From Bacillus sp. FJAT-27225 (lineage in GTDB: Bacteria; Bacillota; Bacilli; Bacillales; Cytobacillaceae): a DNA stretch of 64,000 bases. The notes under the pieces are model-generated. The model was not told the origin of the DNA and did not search any database. It worked only from the letters and a program-made list of their open reading frames with translations. The stretch covers positions 310,001 to 374,000 of the forward strand of contig NZ_MAYU01000022.1 of the NCBI RefSeq assembly GCF_001685025.1, written 5' to 3'. Both the position numbers and the translations under genes were made by a program. This document shows, piece after piece, positions 15,690 to 25,733 of this stretch (its first letter is position 1; the number at the start of each line of letters is the position of its first letter).

Positions 15690-18600
15690 TTAATCCAAGC
15701 TTTCCCTTTCCAGCTTTAGAATATGGGCACCATCAAAGAAAAACAGATACCGCTCATCCACACGGCGCCTCCAAATTTTTTCAAGTGCCTTCGTGTATAG
15801 CTCAATTTGAAGCCTATACCGGTCTTCAAGGATAGGCGCCGCGCCTGCCCAGCCGCTGTGGTAACGGCCGGTAATGCGATCCGATTTAAAGTCAATCATG
15901 ACCAGTCCCTTGCTATCTTCAAACAGGCAGTCAATGATACCCTGAATGAAAATTTGTTCATTTTCATCCTTCCAGTCAGGGTACACCTCTCTTGCAGTTA
16001 GAGAAGCTGTAAACGGAACCTCACGCTGAATCTTTTCTGCTGCAATCATCCGCCTGCCGATTTCGGTTTCAAAGAATTTAACAATCAGGCTTGGTTCAAT
16101 CACTTCCGCCTGTTCCGCGGTAAGCAATTCGTTTGAAACCATCCCTTCAACGAGATGTCTTACTGATTCCACAGTAATCGGCCCAGAAAGGTTAATATGC
16201 TGCATAACACTGTGAAGGGCTGTCCCTCGTTCTGCGGGGCTAAGCGATTTTTCCTGCATGAAACGGGGGCGCTCAAGGACTTGTTTCGCTGTTCTTGTTC
16301 TTCTCAGGATGTCAGTCCCGCTTTGCTCATCGGCTATTTCACGATTCCGTTTCATTTCGGATACGGTTTGTTTTGCCCTATGGGTAGACGCATCCTCAAA
16401 AGCATAGTTCCAAGTCAGCCTTTCAATGACTCTGGCCTCCTTGTCAGATGCGGCAGGAACAGGTTTCATCTCTTTTACAAAGTCGAGCCATCCATCCTGT
16501 TCCTCCCCGCCCTGTTCAGATTCAAGCCTTATATCAGCGGCGTCTATCATTTCTACTGACCAATTTGAAGGATCGCGCGATATGCTTTCATCAACCTCAG
16601 GGCCAATTTCCTTCCTGCGCAGCGTGACGCAGTCGGCATGGCGGACAAGCGCAGGCCCGACCCAGTCGAAATATCCCGAGGCAGCCGCCCGGTCGGAATC
16701 ATCAAGCAGCCAATTAGGATAGCTGGCAATATCCTCCCACTGCTCAAGCTTTTTGTCCGCATCCTTTAGTGTCGCAAGCATAAATAGCTTTTCTTTTGCC
16801 CGAGTCATTGCAACGTACAGGACACGCATTTCCTCCGCTAGCATTTCCATTTTCTTTTTACGCTTGAAAGCAAGCTGTGGAAGTGATGGATACGAAATCC
16901 GCTTGTCCGGATTGATATACTTCGATGCAAACCCGAACTCCTTATCAAGCATGTAAGGACTGCGGATATCCATCATATTAAAGCTCCTCCCAAGGCCAGC
17001 CATGAATACAACAGGAAATTCAAGCCCCTTGCTTGAGTGGATTGTCATAATCCGGATAACATCTTCCTGTTCACCAAGCGCCCGGGCAGCCCCAAGATCA
17101 TCGCCGCGATCCATCATCCGCTCAATGAACCTGAGGAACCTGAACAGCCCTCTAAAAGATGTTTCCTCGTATTGCCTTGCCCTGTCATAAAGGGCCCGCA
17201 AGTTTGCCTGGCGCTGTTTTCCCCCTGGCAACCCGCCAGAAAAATCATAAAACCCGGTATCTCGGTAAAGCTGCCAGATAAGCTCGGATAGTGATCCTTG
17301 CCTTGCCAGTGAACGCCAGCCTTCAAGGTTTTCGCTGAATCGGCAGATTTTTTCATGAAGCTCTTCGCGCCCTGATGGTGCTGCATTTTTGCAAAACGCT
17401 ATTACACTATCCCAATAAGAGCCTTTATTATTCTGGATTTTTATAAAAGCAAGTTCTTCCTCGTTCAAGCCAATAATTGGCGACCGCATTACTGCCGCAA
17501 GCGGAACATCCTGATATGGATTATCGATGATTCTCAGAAGGGACATCATGACCGCAACTTCGGTTGCCTGGAAATAACCGGTCGACAAATCCGCATAGAT
17601 TGGCAGACCCTGCTGCTTGAATTCTTCCATGATTTGCGGTGCCCACGTCATCGAGCGGAGCAGAATCACAATATCCCTGTACCGGACTGGCCTTGAACTA
17701 TCCTTTTTTGCCTCATAGACAGGCCGTCCGGCTGAAATCATTTCTTTGATTTTCGCAGCCATCACCCTGGCCTCCAGCTGGGATTGTTCAAGGTCTTCCG
17801 CATCAAGCAGCTCATCTTCAAATTCCTCGCTCGTATCTTCCCTTTCACCTTTCGAACCTTGGTCAATGATAAGCATTTCGGCCGGGAACGGCTCATCTGG
17901 ATACTTTGCGCCTTCCTTCAGCTCGGCAGATTCATCATAGACAATCTCGCCAACCTTTTCCCCCATAATCTGGCGGAACAAATAGTTGGTTGCATCAAGG
18001 ATTTCCCTGCGGCTTCGGAAATTTCGGGCAAGATCAATCCTCAATCCTTCCGATACCGTCCCTTCTCTTGAAAAACGATTATACTTTCCTAGGAACAAGT
18101 TAGGTTCGGCAAGCCGGAACCGGTAGATGGATTGCTTTACATCCCCGACCATGAACAGATTGCCGTTTTCGCCATGCCCCCCGGATACGAGCTGCAGAAT
18201 TGTTTCCTGAACCATGTTCGTGTCCTGATACTCATCAACCAGCACTTCCCGGAACCTATTCTTATAAGATAGCGCCGCCGCTGAAGGAATAAGAGTACCT
18301 TTCTCTGTTTCTTCCTGGCCAAGAATGTCAAGGCAATAGTGTTCAAGATCGGAGAAGTCCACAAGTCCCCGTTCGCGCTTTGCCGCTTCAAATCTGACCG
18401 CAAATTTCCTGACTAGGGAAGTGAGCGTTTCGATGACTGGCTTCATGTCGGCCATGTCACGAAGAAAGCTTTCAGGCCTTCTTGAAAAAAGCTCATCACG
18501 GAGGTCATTGATGATTTTTTTGGTTTTATCCCTAAATTTGCCGGCCTTTTTCTTCAATTCCTCATCAACTGTGCCTTTCCTGATGGAGCTGGCCTTGGCA

Positions 18601-19478
18601 AATGTATAGGATTGCATTGCAGCATAGAGCGAATCCCAGGAATCACAGACCGCCAACATGGAATCAATCAAACTGATGTCTGAAAGAAAGGCTTCGGCAT
18701 GGGGTGCTGGTCCATCTGGAAGCTTTGAAACAGCCAAAGCCTTCTCCGCAAAGTGCCTTGCAGTTCTTAATTGAAGCTGAATATCGAACAGAAGAGAGCC
18801 GATGAATGGCAGCTCTTCGACCTTAGCGATTTTCGTTGTGTCATACATCGAAACAATATCTTCAAGATAACGCTCCGGATTCGGATTTGAACGGGCAAAG
18901 TTAAAAATATCGGAGACGATTTCCTGAAGCGCATCATCGCTCCTGTCCGATGTAAACGTGTCGACAAGCCGGAAAAAAGGCTCGTTGCCTTTTGTTCCAT
19001 ACTCTTCCTCAAGCAAGCTGTCCATCACTTCATCCCTTAGCAGCTGGGCTTCAGTATCATCCGCAATCCGGAAGCCTGGATCGACATCAATCAAGTAATA
19101 ATATTTCCTGACTACGTCAAGGCAGAATGAATGAAGCGTTGAAATGGACGCTTTGTTCAAAAGGCTGAATTGTTTGCGCAGATGGCGGGATTCAGGATTC
19201 TCGTTAATTGCCTTTTCGAGCGCTTCCCCGATCCGGTGCCGCATTTCGGCAGCAGAGGCATTTGTGAATGTAACAACGAGCAGCTCGTCCACATCCATTG
19301 GGTTATCAGTCGAAATGATTTTGCGGATGATCCGTTCAACAAGGACGGCAGTTTTTCCCGAACCTGCAGCAGCCGCGACAAGAATGTCCGTGTCTTTTGC
19401 CATAATTGCCTTCCACTGGTCATCCGTCCATTTCAGCCCCTGCGGCATCGGGGGTATCATTACCTTACTCATGTTCAT
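15690..19478 (-). CDS. addA: AddA, ATP-dependent helicase/nuclease subunit A
   Basis: A 1262-residue subunit of the AddAB enzyme, which resects double-strand ends to Chi for recombinational repair. The N-terminal UvrD-type helicase has a Q motif (KWTDDQW), Walker A AAAGSGKTAVLVERI (about residues 35-49), VDEYQDTN (Walker B), GDVKQSIYRFR and the late motif VLYVAMTRAKEKLF. The C-terminal RecB-type nuclease shows the GIIDCLF and VMIDFKSD blocks that carry the catalytic Asp/Lys residues. Length is close to B. subtilis AddA (about 1230). The start overlaps the addB end by 14 bases. Confidence 0.97.
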   Translation of the reverse strand: MNMSKVMIPPMPQGLKWTDDQWKAIMAKDTDILVAAAAGSGKTAVLVERIIRKIISTDNPMDVDELLVVTFTNASAAEMRHRIGEALEKAINENPESRHLRKQFSLLNKASISTLHSFCLDVVRKYYYLIDVDPGFRIADDTEAQLLRDEVMDSLLEEEYGTKGNEPFFRLVDTFTSDRSDDALQEIVSDIFNFARSNPNPERYLEDIVSMYDTTKIAKVEELPFIGSLLFDIQLQLRTARHFAEKALAVSKLPDGPAPHAEAFLSDISLIDSMLAVCDSWDSLYAAMQSYTFAKASSIRKGTVDEELKKKAGKFRDKTKKIINDLRDELFSRRPESFLRDMADMKPVIETLTSLVRKFAVRFEAAKRERGLVDFSDLEHYCLDILGQEETEKGTLIPSAAALSYKNRFREVLVDEYQDTNMVQETILQLVSGGHGENGNLFMVGDVKQSIYRFRLAEPNLFLGKYNRFSREGTVSEGLRIDLARNFRSRREILDATNYLFRQIMGEKVGEIVYDESAELKEGAKYPDEPFPAEMLIIDQGSKGEREDTSEEFEDELLDAEDLEQSQLEARVMAAKIKEMISAGRPVYEAKKDSSRPVRYRDIVILLRSMTWAPQIMEEFKQQGLPIYADLSTGYFQATEVAVMMSLLRIIDNPYQDVPLAAVMRSPIIGLNEEELAFIKIQNNKGSYWDSVIAFCKNAAPSGREELHEKICRFSENLEGWRSLARQGSLSELIWQLYRDTGFYDFSGGLPGGKQRQANLRALYDRARQYEETSFRGLFRFLRFIERMMDRGDDLGAARALGEQEDVIRIMTIHSSKGLEFPVVFMAGLGRSFNMMDIRSPYMLDKEFGFASKYINPDKRISYPSLPQLAFKRKKKMEMLAEEMRVLYVAMTRAKEKLFMLATLKDADKKLEQWEDIASYPNWLLDDSDRAAASGYFDWVGPALVRHADCVTLRRKEIGPEVDESISRDPSNWSVEMIDAADIRLESEQGGEEQDGWLDFVKEMKPVPAASDKEARVIERLTWNYAFEDASTHRAKQTVSEMKRNREIADEQSGTDILRRTRTAKQVLERPRFMQEKSLSPAERGTALHSVMQHINLSGPITVESVRHLVEGMVSNELLTAEQAEVIEPSLIVKFFETEIGRRMIAAEKIQREVPFTASLTAREVYPDWKDENEQIFIQGIIDCLFEDSKGLVMIDFKSDRITGRYHSGWAGAAPILEDRYRLQIELYTKALEKIWRRRVDERYLFFFDGAHILKLERESLD

Positions 19479-22400
19479 TTACCTCCTTCCGAATCAATTC
19501 CATTGCTTCCTTATCATTCCTTGGCACAAGCCTGCGGAACTTCGAGCCCTCAATCGACTCATCGAACTGGCAGACAGACTTATAAGAGCAGAACTGGCAA
19601 GGATTTTTATCCTTCATCCTATAAGGGTCAATTCCAACTTCGCCGGATATAATCGCATTTCCGGTATCCTCATATATCTTACGGACGAACTTCCTTAAGT
19701 CTTTCATTTCCTCGGCTGTTGCGGTTTTGGAGCCGTTCCTGATTGAGCCATTGGCATTAATTCCCGCTGAAATGATATGGGACACACCAGTCTCCAGGCT
19801 TTTATCCATAAGCCGGATGACTTCCTCATCCTCGAGGACCAATCCGCTCATTTTGAATTGCTTAAGGATTTCACGTTCAAGCTCCTCTTCGGACATGTTT
19901 TTCTTAGCCGTAATCATTGGATTATGAACATGGAAGTAAAATACGCCCGCAGGCTCTGCATCCCTTCTAGTCAGCTCAGTTGAATTGGCGATCGCAATAT
20001 CAAGATAGGTCAGCATCTGCAGAGCGATCCCGTAGTAAACCTCGGAGAGATTCAAGCCTTTGCTGCTGGACTTGTAATCAATGACTCTTAAAAACAGCTC
20101 CCCATTCTTTCCTTCGCCGCTGTCAATTCGGTCTATTCTGCCGGCAAGCTCCATTCTTCGCCCGTTCTTCAGGCCGAATGTAAGAGGCGGGAGCTGTCCG
20201 CCGCGCCCGAAACCAACCTCAAGCCCGATTGGCTCGAATTCACTCAGTTTCGAATGCTCGCTGAGGACGAGCGATGCCCTCGTAATGATTTGTTCCAGCT
20301 TTCTTTTTATATAGTGATGGCGCTCAGAGCTTAGCAATATTTCATTTTGAAGCCTTGGGGCAATTGCCTCGACAGCCTGTTTTGCGAGGCTTTCACACTG
20401 TTCGCGAGATAGCTGGGCCCAGGCAATATTCTGTTCATTGACTGTTTCGGCAATATACTTTAAAGCCGCATGGAAAAGCTCACCAATATCCGGTGCCTCA
20501 AGCCGGTATATCTGCCGGTCGCGAAGCTTTAAGCCATGCTGGACGTAATGGGAGAATGGGCAGCTATTGAACAGTTCCATCCTTGACACACTTCCCTGGA
20601 TATCTTCCCCGTACAGCTCTTCTGCGAGTTCCTGCGGCAGGCTCACTGTTCTGTTTGTATAAAACAGACTTGATAGGACAGTATCCGCCCGATTTTTCCA
20701 AGCAGGATTTTCCACAAAATAATTGTACACATCCCACCAGAAGGTGTAGACTGGATAATTTCTTTGTTTTTGCTGCAGCTGGGATGTCAGATAGGACAAT
20801 GCTGTCCCCTTGTTTGAAATAAATGCAAGCTGCTCGTCTTCATGCTGGTCGGCAGGGTCGGCAGCGTACATCCTCTCTTTTGATTCAGGGAACAAATCTT
20901 TTACCCTTGAAATATAGGAAGATGGAATAAGTGATTTCCCTTCCGCATTTGCAAGAGGGTAGCTCACATACAGAGCGTCAGCAGGAGTCACAAATGCCTT
21001 ATAGGCAATGAAATTTTCATCAAGCAGCCGTTCGGTGCTGCTTGGGCCGAGCTTGAGTCCGGCGCTGAGAAGCAGTCCCCTTTCTGCATCGCCGATGATT
21101 CCATCGTCACTGACTTTTGCAGGCAGGACACCCTCATTCAGCCCTATTACAAACGCAACCTTGATTTCTGCCAATCTTGATTTATCGAGATTGGCAACCA
21201 TTACTTGATCAATTGCTGGTGGAATTAACGAGAATTCCAGGGCTTCTATTCCCGCTTCAAGAATGGATGCGAATGCTTTAGGAGTAACCTTTTCATCTCC
21301 CAGCATTTCAACATACTGGTCCAGAAGGTCAATGACAGCATTCCAGACCTGGTCATGCTCACGCCCTCTAATCAGGTTCCCTTCCTCTTCAGCTTCCGCT
21401 CTCCATCTTTCAAGCTTCGTTGGAACATCCAGTTCCTCAAGCAGCAAATAAACAGCCTCACACATTTTCCGCCCCGAGTCCGCCCTTTTCAGCCGCCTGG
21501 AGAACCTCATCAATGGTGCCGAAATGATTAAGCGTAGTTCATTTAGCTCGCGCTCTGTTCTTATTTCCTCATCAGTCTGTTGGCGTGAAACAAATTCAAG
21601 GCCGCGGACTCTCCTGAAATGCCAGCGGTCTTTCTTTGTCCATTTACTGCCCTGTATTCCGTGTGAAAGAACATAGTTCTCGAGCCTGTCCATTTGCCTT
21701 CTTATTGTAGCCGCATTGATTTCAGGCGGAAAAAGCAGTTCGGTTTTAACGGCACGAAATACAGGCTCATAGCGCCAATTGCCGTTCACGGTCTCAAGAG
21801 CGGATCGGATAAATTCAACAAGCGGGTGGTTAAGCATCGTTCTCTTTTGGTCTATGAAATAGGGAATCTCATAATCAAAGAATACTGGTTCAATCGTTTC
21901 ATGATAATCCTGGCCGTTCCGGACAAGGACGGCGATGTCCTTATACCTGTAGCCCTTTTCCCTGACAAGGCTTCTAATTTCCCTTGCAATTCCTTCTACC
22001 TCTGCACGCCGGTTAACAGCCTGAATGATGGTAACTGCGGAATCTCCTTCATACGAAACAGCCGGCCTTGAATCAAAATGTGCTTCAAGGTGGCGAAGTG
22101 AACCATTACGAAAGCGCTTTTGGCCTTCAAGTATGACAGGAGCTTCCATTTCGATGTTTCCGTTCCTGGCAAGGTCAAAGAAGTTTTTGCATGCCACCCC
22201 GGACATCCTGAATAAATTCAGCTCATCAGGTGCCATGTCGGGGCAAGGTTTATCAAGAGTCAGGGTCACCGTAACCCTTTTGCATACCTTTAAGAGTTCT
22301 TCAATTACTCTATATTCCTGAGGAGTAAAGCTGTAAAAGCCGTCAATATAGACTTCGGCATCCTTCAGGTAGGATGACTGGGCAGTCTTCTCTGCAAGCA

Positions 22401-22962
22401 GGCGGAAATAGTCCTCCGAATCTATGTACTTGCCTGAAGCTGCCTCCTCGAAATGCTTGTAGATGATTTCCAAATCATGCATCTTATCGGCAAGCGATTT
22501 TGCATCATTGCGATTTCCATCGATCCTGTTTCGGCCTTCTGCAAGCTTGGCCGGGTCGACCAGGTACCGTTTGAATTCAATAATCATGTCTTCGACTTGG
22601 GAGATAAAACCGTTTTTATCCGCGGCGCGCCGGAACAGGACAAGTTGATCCTTTTGCTCTTCAATAATTTTCCTGATCAGCATATTCAGCCCGACACTGC
22701 TTAAATGATAACGGCTTGAGCCCCCTGTTTCCTGAAGCACTCTCCAGGCGAGACGCGAAAAACTATAAACCTGGGCCCTGATCATTCCGCCAATCGCCTC
22801 ATCGGTAGCCAGCCTGTATTCGGACAGGAAAGTCATTTGTTCCGGAACAAGATAAATGATCGCCGGACCCTCTGGGCTTTCAATCAGCCTGCTTTTAATT
22901 TCATCCAGGCAGGTAAGCGTCTTTCCGCTTCCGGCTCTTCCAATCAGCATTCGTAGCGACAT
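19465..22962 (-). CDS. addB: AddB, ATP-dependent helicase/nuclease subunit B
   Basis: A 1165-residue partner of AddA that scans for Chi and supplies the second nuclease. A Walker A motif is at the N-terminus (MLIGRAGSGKTLTC). Helicase-fold remnants follow, then the nuclease domain (ELAGRIDRID, LRVIDYKSSSKG) and the iron-sulphur cluster cysteines at the C-terminus (CQFCSYKSVC plus the upstream Cys at NSCPFSHYV). Length equals B. subtilis AddB (1166). ATG is preceded by GGAGG. It is first in an addB-addA-yisB transcription unit. Confidence 0.97.
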   Translation of the reverse strand: MSLRMLIGRAGSGKTLTCLDEIKSRLIESPEGPAIIYLVPEQMTFLSEYRLATDEAIGGMIRAQVYSFSRLAWRVLQETGGSSRYHLSSVGLNMLIRKIIEEQKDQLVLFRRAADKNGFISQVEDMIIEFKRYLVDPAKLAEGRNRIDGNRNDAKSLADKMHDLEIIYKHFEEAASGKYIDSEDYFRLLAEKTAQSSYLKDAEVYIDGFYSFTPQEYRVIEELLKVCKRVTVTLTLDKPCPDMAPDELNLFRMSGVACKNFFDLARNGNIEMEAPVILEGQKRFRNGSLRHLEAHFDSRPAVSYEGDSAVTIIQAVNRRAEVEGIAREIRSLVREKGYRYKDIAVLVRNGQDYHETIEPVFFDYEIPYFIDQKRTMLNHPLVEFIRSALETVNGNWRYEPVFRAVKTELLFPPEINAATIRRQMDRLENYVLSHGIQGSKWTKKDRWHFRRVRGLEFVSRQQTDEEIRTERELNELRLIISAPLMRFSRRLKRADSGRKMCEAVYLLLEELDVPTKLERWRAEAEEEGNLIRGREHDQVWNAVIDLLDQYVEMLGDEKVTPKAFASILEAGIEALEFSLIPPAIDQVMVANLDKSRLAEIKVAFVIGLNEGVLPAKVSDDGIIGDAERGLLLSAGLKLGPSSTERLLDENFIAYKAFVTPADALYVSYPLANAEGKSLIPSSYISRVKDLFPESKERMYAADPADQHEDEQLAFISNKGTALSYLTSQLQQKQRNYPVYTFWWDVYNYFVENPAWKNRADTVLSSLFYTNRTVSLPQELAEELYGEDIQGSVSRMELFNSCPFSHYVQHGLKLRDRQIYRLEAPDIGELFHAALKYIAETVNEQNIAWAQLSREQCESLAKQAVEAIAPRLQNEILLSSERHHYIKRKLEQIITRASLVLSEHSKLSEFEPIGLEVGFGRGGQLPPLTFGLKNGRRMELAGRIDRIDSGEGKNGELFLRVIDYKSSSKGLNLSEVYYGIALQMLTYLDIAIANSTELTRRDAEPAGVFYFHVHNPMITAKKNMSEEELEREILKQFKMSGLVLEDEEVIRLMDKSLETGVSHIISAGINANGSIRNGSKTATAEEMKDLRKFVRKIYEDTGNAIISGEVGIDPYRMKDKNPCQFCSYKSVCQFDESIEGSKFRRLVPRNDKEAMELIRKEVNEHE

Positions 22963-23083
22963 AGATTATCCTCCGTCCTTTTTCTGCATACTTACTATTT
23001 TATCACAAAAAGGGTACAAACGTTTGCATCCAGGCATGGATGCCGGGACCAAATATTGGTGTTTTTTTGAATATATTTCATAC

Positions 23084-23107
23084 AAAAAACCCGGCCTCGG
23101 CCGGGTT
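23084..23107 (-). terminator. Terminator of the signal peptidase gene
   Basis: A perfect 9-bp stem AACCCGGCC/GGCCGGGTT with a 2-nt gap is followed on the minus strand by TTTTTTG. It separates sip from addB. Confidence 0.9.
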
Positions 23108-23127
23108 CAATTGTCCATATTCATTTT

Positions 23128-23679
23128 CTAAGGTGAGATTGCCACGTCCTTGATTGGCCAATACAAAAGGTTTACTTTCCCAACTACCTCGTGGGAAGGA
23201 ATAAATCCAAAATGGCGGCTATCCCAGCTTTCAAGCCGGTTATCCCCCATCACAAACAGTTTTCCCTCAGGAACCTTTTTTTTGCCTGTAATGTCGGTCA
23301 GAGTAAAATCCCCTGTAAGCGGCTGTCCAGGCTGCATTTGCCTGTATCCATCCAGATACGGCTCCTCATATTCCTCGCCATTTATATAAAGCTTGTCATC
23401 CTTATACTCAATCTCATCACCAGGCAATCCGATAATCCTCTTGACGTAATCCTCCCGTTCATTGGCATGGAAAACAATCACGTCAAATCGATCAAGATCG
23501 GTTATCTGAAAGCCGATTTTATTGACCATAAGCTTATTTCCATCCTTCAGTGTCGGCATCATCGATTCACCTTCCACTACATAATTGGAAAAGAAGAAGG
23601 TTCTGATGAAGATAAATATGATGATTCCGACAATGAAGGCTTTCATCCATTCGAGTACTTCCTTTTTCCAGCCTGACAC
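23128..23679 (-). CDS. sipV: Type I signal peptidase (SipS/T/V family)
   Basis: A 183-residue membrane-anchored serine-lysine protease that removes secretory signal peptides. One N-terminal membrane anchor (FIVGIIIFIFIRTFFF) is followed by the catalytic Ser in VEGESMMPTL (Ser39) and the catalytic Lys in YVKRIIGLPGDEI (Lys80). Box E (GDNRLESWDSRHFGFI) is complete. The position between addB and yhjE matches B. subtilis sipV, hence the symbol, though length and sequence equally fit SipT/SipS. It begins 21 bases after the yhjE stop, so the two probably form one operon. Confidence 0.9.
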   Translation of the reverse strand: MSGWKKEVLEWMKAFIVGIIIFIFIRTFFFSNYVVEGESMMPTLKDGNKLMVNKIGFQITDLDRFDVIVFHANEREDYVKRIIGLPGDEIEYKDDKLYINGEEYEEPYLDGYRQMQPGQPLTGDFTLTDITGKKKVPEGKLFVMGDNRLESWDSRHFGFIPSHEVVGKVNLLYWPIKDVAISP

Positions 23680-23700
23680 CTTAACCGCCCCCGCGCAAAA

Positions 23701-24309
23701 TCAATCGTGCTTTTCGCTGGCTATCGTCAATCTCCGTTCAATCTGCTTGCCAACCAGCCATAGGATGAATATCACAATTAACACAATGAATGTCCTGAGC
23801 GGCTGAGTAAAGAGGGAACGGATATCATGACCAATAAAACTAATCATGAAAATCATCGCCATTTTTCCAGCACCAACCGCCAGCATATACTGTTTCGTAC
23901 TGACTTTTGAAAGGCCGGCGACGATATTAACGACAGCTGAAGGAGTAAACGGGAAACATAGCAGTAAAAACAGTGGCCCGAATCCATGCCGTTCCACCCA
24001 ATTCATTAACTTCCTGACAGTTGAATGCTTTTTAAGAATGGACAGGAACCGTCTTTGGCCATACTTCCGAAAAAGGAAGAATACAAGAAAAGCACCAATG
24101 CAGGCTCCAAGCCAGGAATAAAGAAAGCCCAGCCACAATCCAAATGCACTAGCATTTGCCATGACGAACAGGAACAGAGGCAAAAACGGAAGAAACGCCT
24201 CAAGCATCGGAAGGACAATACCAGGTATTGGTCCGAACGATTTATATTCCTGAATTAGGTCCATGATATTTTCCAGGGTAAACCACGATTTTAACAATTC
24301 TGCATCCAT
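23701..24309 (-). CDS. yhjE: TVP38/TMEM64 family membrane protein (YhjE-like)
   Basis: A 202-residue DedA/VTT-superfamily membrane protein with about five hydrophobic segments. Family features include GPIPGIVLPMLEAFLPFLPL (re-entrant loop region), FLFRKYGQRR and the FPFTPSAVVNIVAGLSKVS block. Relatives act in lipid or small-molecule transport, but the substrate here is unknown. The gene pair yhjE-sipV is conserved in B. subtilis. The C-terminus is basic and cytosolic (GKQIERRLTIASEKHD). Confidence 0.88.
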   Translation of the reverse strand: MDAELLKSWFTLENIMDLIQEYKSFGPIPGIVLPMLEAFLPFLPLFLFVMANASAFGLWLGFLYSWLGACIGAFLVFFLFRKYGQRRFLSILKKHSTVRKLMNWVERHGFGPLFLLLCFPFTPSAVVNIVAGLSKVSTKQYMLAVGAGKMAMIFMISFIGHDIRSLFTQPLRTFIVLIVIFILWLVGKQIERRLTIASEKHD

Positions 24310-24421
24310 TTGAAACTCCTTATTGCCAGCTTCTTTTTTTTATATCCTTTTTTGACAATTTTTAATCTTTAGGGGCAAAACTTAATGTTTCTGTAATAAA
24401 GTGAAACTTCCATTATTAAGA

Positions 24422-25357
24422 TTACTTTTGGATGAATTCATGAAGGGCTTGTTTGTTTTTTTCTAGATCCAACAGAAGGACCGCGCCGTCACCACTTACC
24501 CTCGCATCTGAATATCCATCTTTAACCGGGATGCGGAGCGTTTCAATGTTGCCGCTCCCGTTCCTTATAAAATTGGTTGCCATTGATATCATATCACCCG
24601 TTTTTACATTCGTGTTCACAAATGGCTGAACGATGCCAATAAGTTTTGGAAGCTTTGGGATCATTTCGATGCTGGACAAGTCCCTGGCCACCTTGCCCAC
24701 GACCTTTTGCTGGCGCTCTACCCTGCCAAAATCGCCAACTGCATCATTCCTGAACCTGACATAGCCAAGCAAATGCTGGCCGTCAAGCCTTTGTACGCCT
24801 GGTTCAAGCGTGACGCCGATGTTTACTTCCATTCTTTTTTCCACGTCGATTTCTACACCTTCAGGGAATGCTTCATCAATGAGCTGGACGAACCCCTCAA
24901 AGTCGACAATCGCATAATATTGCAAATCAATATCGAAGTTTTCCTTAATGGTTTTTCTCATCAACTCCGGGCCTCCCTCTAGGAATGCCCTGTTAATTTT
25001 ATGCTTTCCATGCCCGGGAATTTCCACATAACTGTCCCTCATGATCGAGGTGAGCTTATATGTCCCCTTGGCATCGTTATAATGGGCAATCATGATTGTA
25101 TCTGCCCTTGAATTTTCATCACCCCGTGCATCTGCTCCCAATAGGAGGATATTCGTACCTCCGTACTGATCCTTTTTCCCTGAAAATTCGTATTCAACCT
25201 TTTCCTTATCCCCGATTTTTTCCAACGATTGATTGACACCTTTTCTATATTGAATAAAAGAATAAGCTGCAATGCTCATAAAAAGCAGGACCAGCACGGT
25301 GAAAAACGGTTTCCAAAAGCGTCTTTTCCTTTGTCTGTGCCTCTGTTCATATCGCAT
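24422..25357 (-). CDS. LytR-CpsA-Psr (LCP) family cell-wall glycopolymer ligase
   Basis: A protein of about 311 residues. A basic N-terminus (MRYEQRHRQRKRRFWKP) leads into one membrane anchor (FFTVLVLLFMSIAAYSFI) and an extracellular LCP domain: NILLLGADARGDENSRADTIM, SIMRDSYVEIPGHGKHKINR, the DLQYYAIVDFEGFVQLID block, and the Arg-rich RFRNDAVGDFGRVERQQ. Such enzymes transfer teichoic acid or other polymers from lipid carrier to peptidoglycan. The start at 25357 uses GGTGGG; the frame extends 12 codons upstream without a better site. It could be TagT, TagU or TagV; the sequence alone does not decide. Confidence 0.9.
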   Translation of the reverse strand: MRYEQRHRQRKRRFWKPFFTVLVLLFMSIAAYSFIQYRKGVNQSLEKIGDKEKVEYEFSGKKDQYGGTNILLLGADARGDENSRADTIMIAHYNDAKGTYKLTSIMRDSYVEIPGHGKHKINRAFLEGGPELMRKTIKENFDIDLQYYAIVDFEGFVQLIDEAFPEGVEIDVEKRMEVNIGVTLEPGVQRLDGQHLLGYVRFRNDAVGDFGRVERQQKVVGKVARDLSSIEMIPKLPKLIGIVQPFVNTNVKTGDMISMATNFIRNGSGNIETLRIPVKDGYSDARVSGDGAVLLLDLEKNKQALHEFIQK

Positions 25358-25505
25358 AAAGACCCACCATCCAGTTAGTATTGCCTCTTTCAATAGGGCT
25401 GTAGGTCTATTCTACCAATTCGACAAATGAATACCTAATTGGGATGCAATTGAAAAACGAATACTCGCCGGGTTCCTTCCTTTACCGAAACATTTCCGCT
25501 GTACC

Positions 25506-25528
25506 AAAAAGCCGCACTTGGCGGCTTT
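25506..25528 (-). terminator. Terminator downstream of the S9 peptidase
   Basis: GCCGC-ACTTG-GCGGC, extended by AAA/TTT, is followed on the minus strand by TTTTTGG. It lies about 200 bases past the peptidase stop, after a dispersed repeat element. Confidence 0.7.
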
Positions 25529-25589
25529 CTGAATTATTTAGCAAACTGATTGTTGATAGCTCTTTTATCTGATTTATCTACGTCTAGGT

Positions 25590-25733
25590 TCACTAGGAAA
25601 GCTTCAGCAGAATGAATCACCGCAGGGACACAAAAGAAAGCTCGTATGAGTAATCATCGCAGAGACAGGCGCATTCTGCCTGTCGCGAGGCGTGCTTGCC
25701 TGTCGGGAAGGCGCTTGCGCTTTTGTTCCTTTC
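25590..25733. repeat. Dispersed GC-rich palindromic element (GCGCTTGCGCTTTT type)
   Basis: A non-coding stretch with GACAGGC-GCATTCT-GCCTGTC, a further TGCCTGTC copy and the end AAGGCGCTTGCGCTTTTG. This end and general plan resemble interspersed repeats I recall from many Bacillaceae genomes. It abuts the peptidase stop codon. A second, more complete relative is at 41865. Confidence 0.55.
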
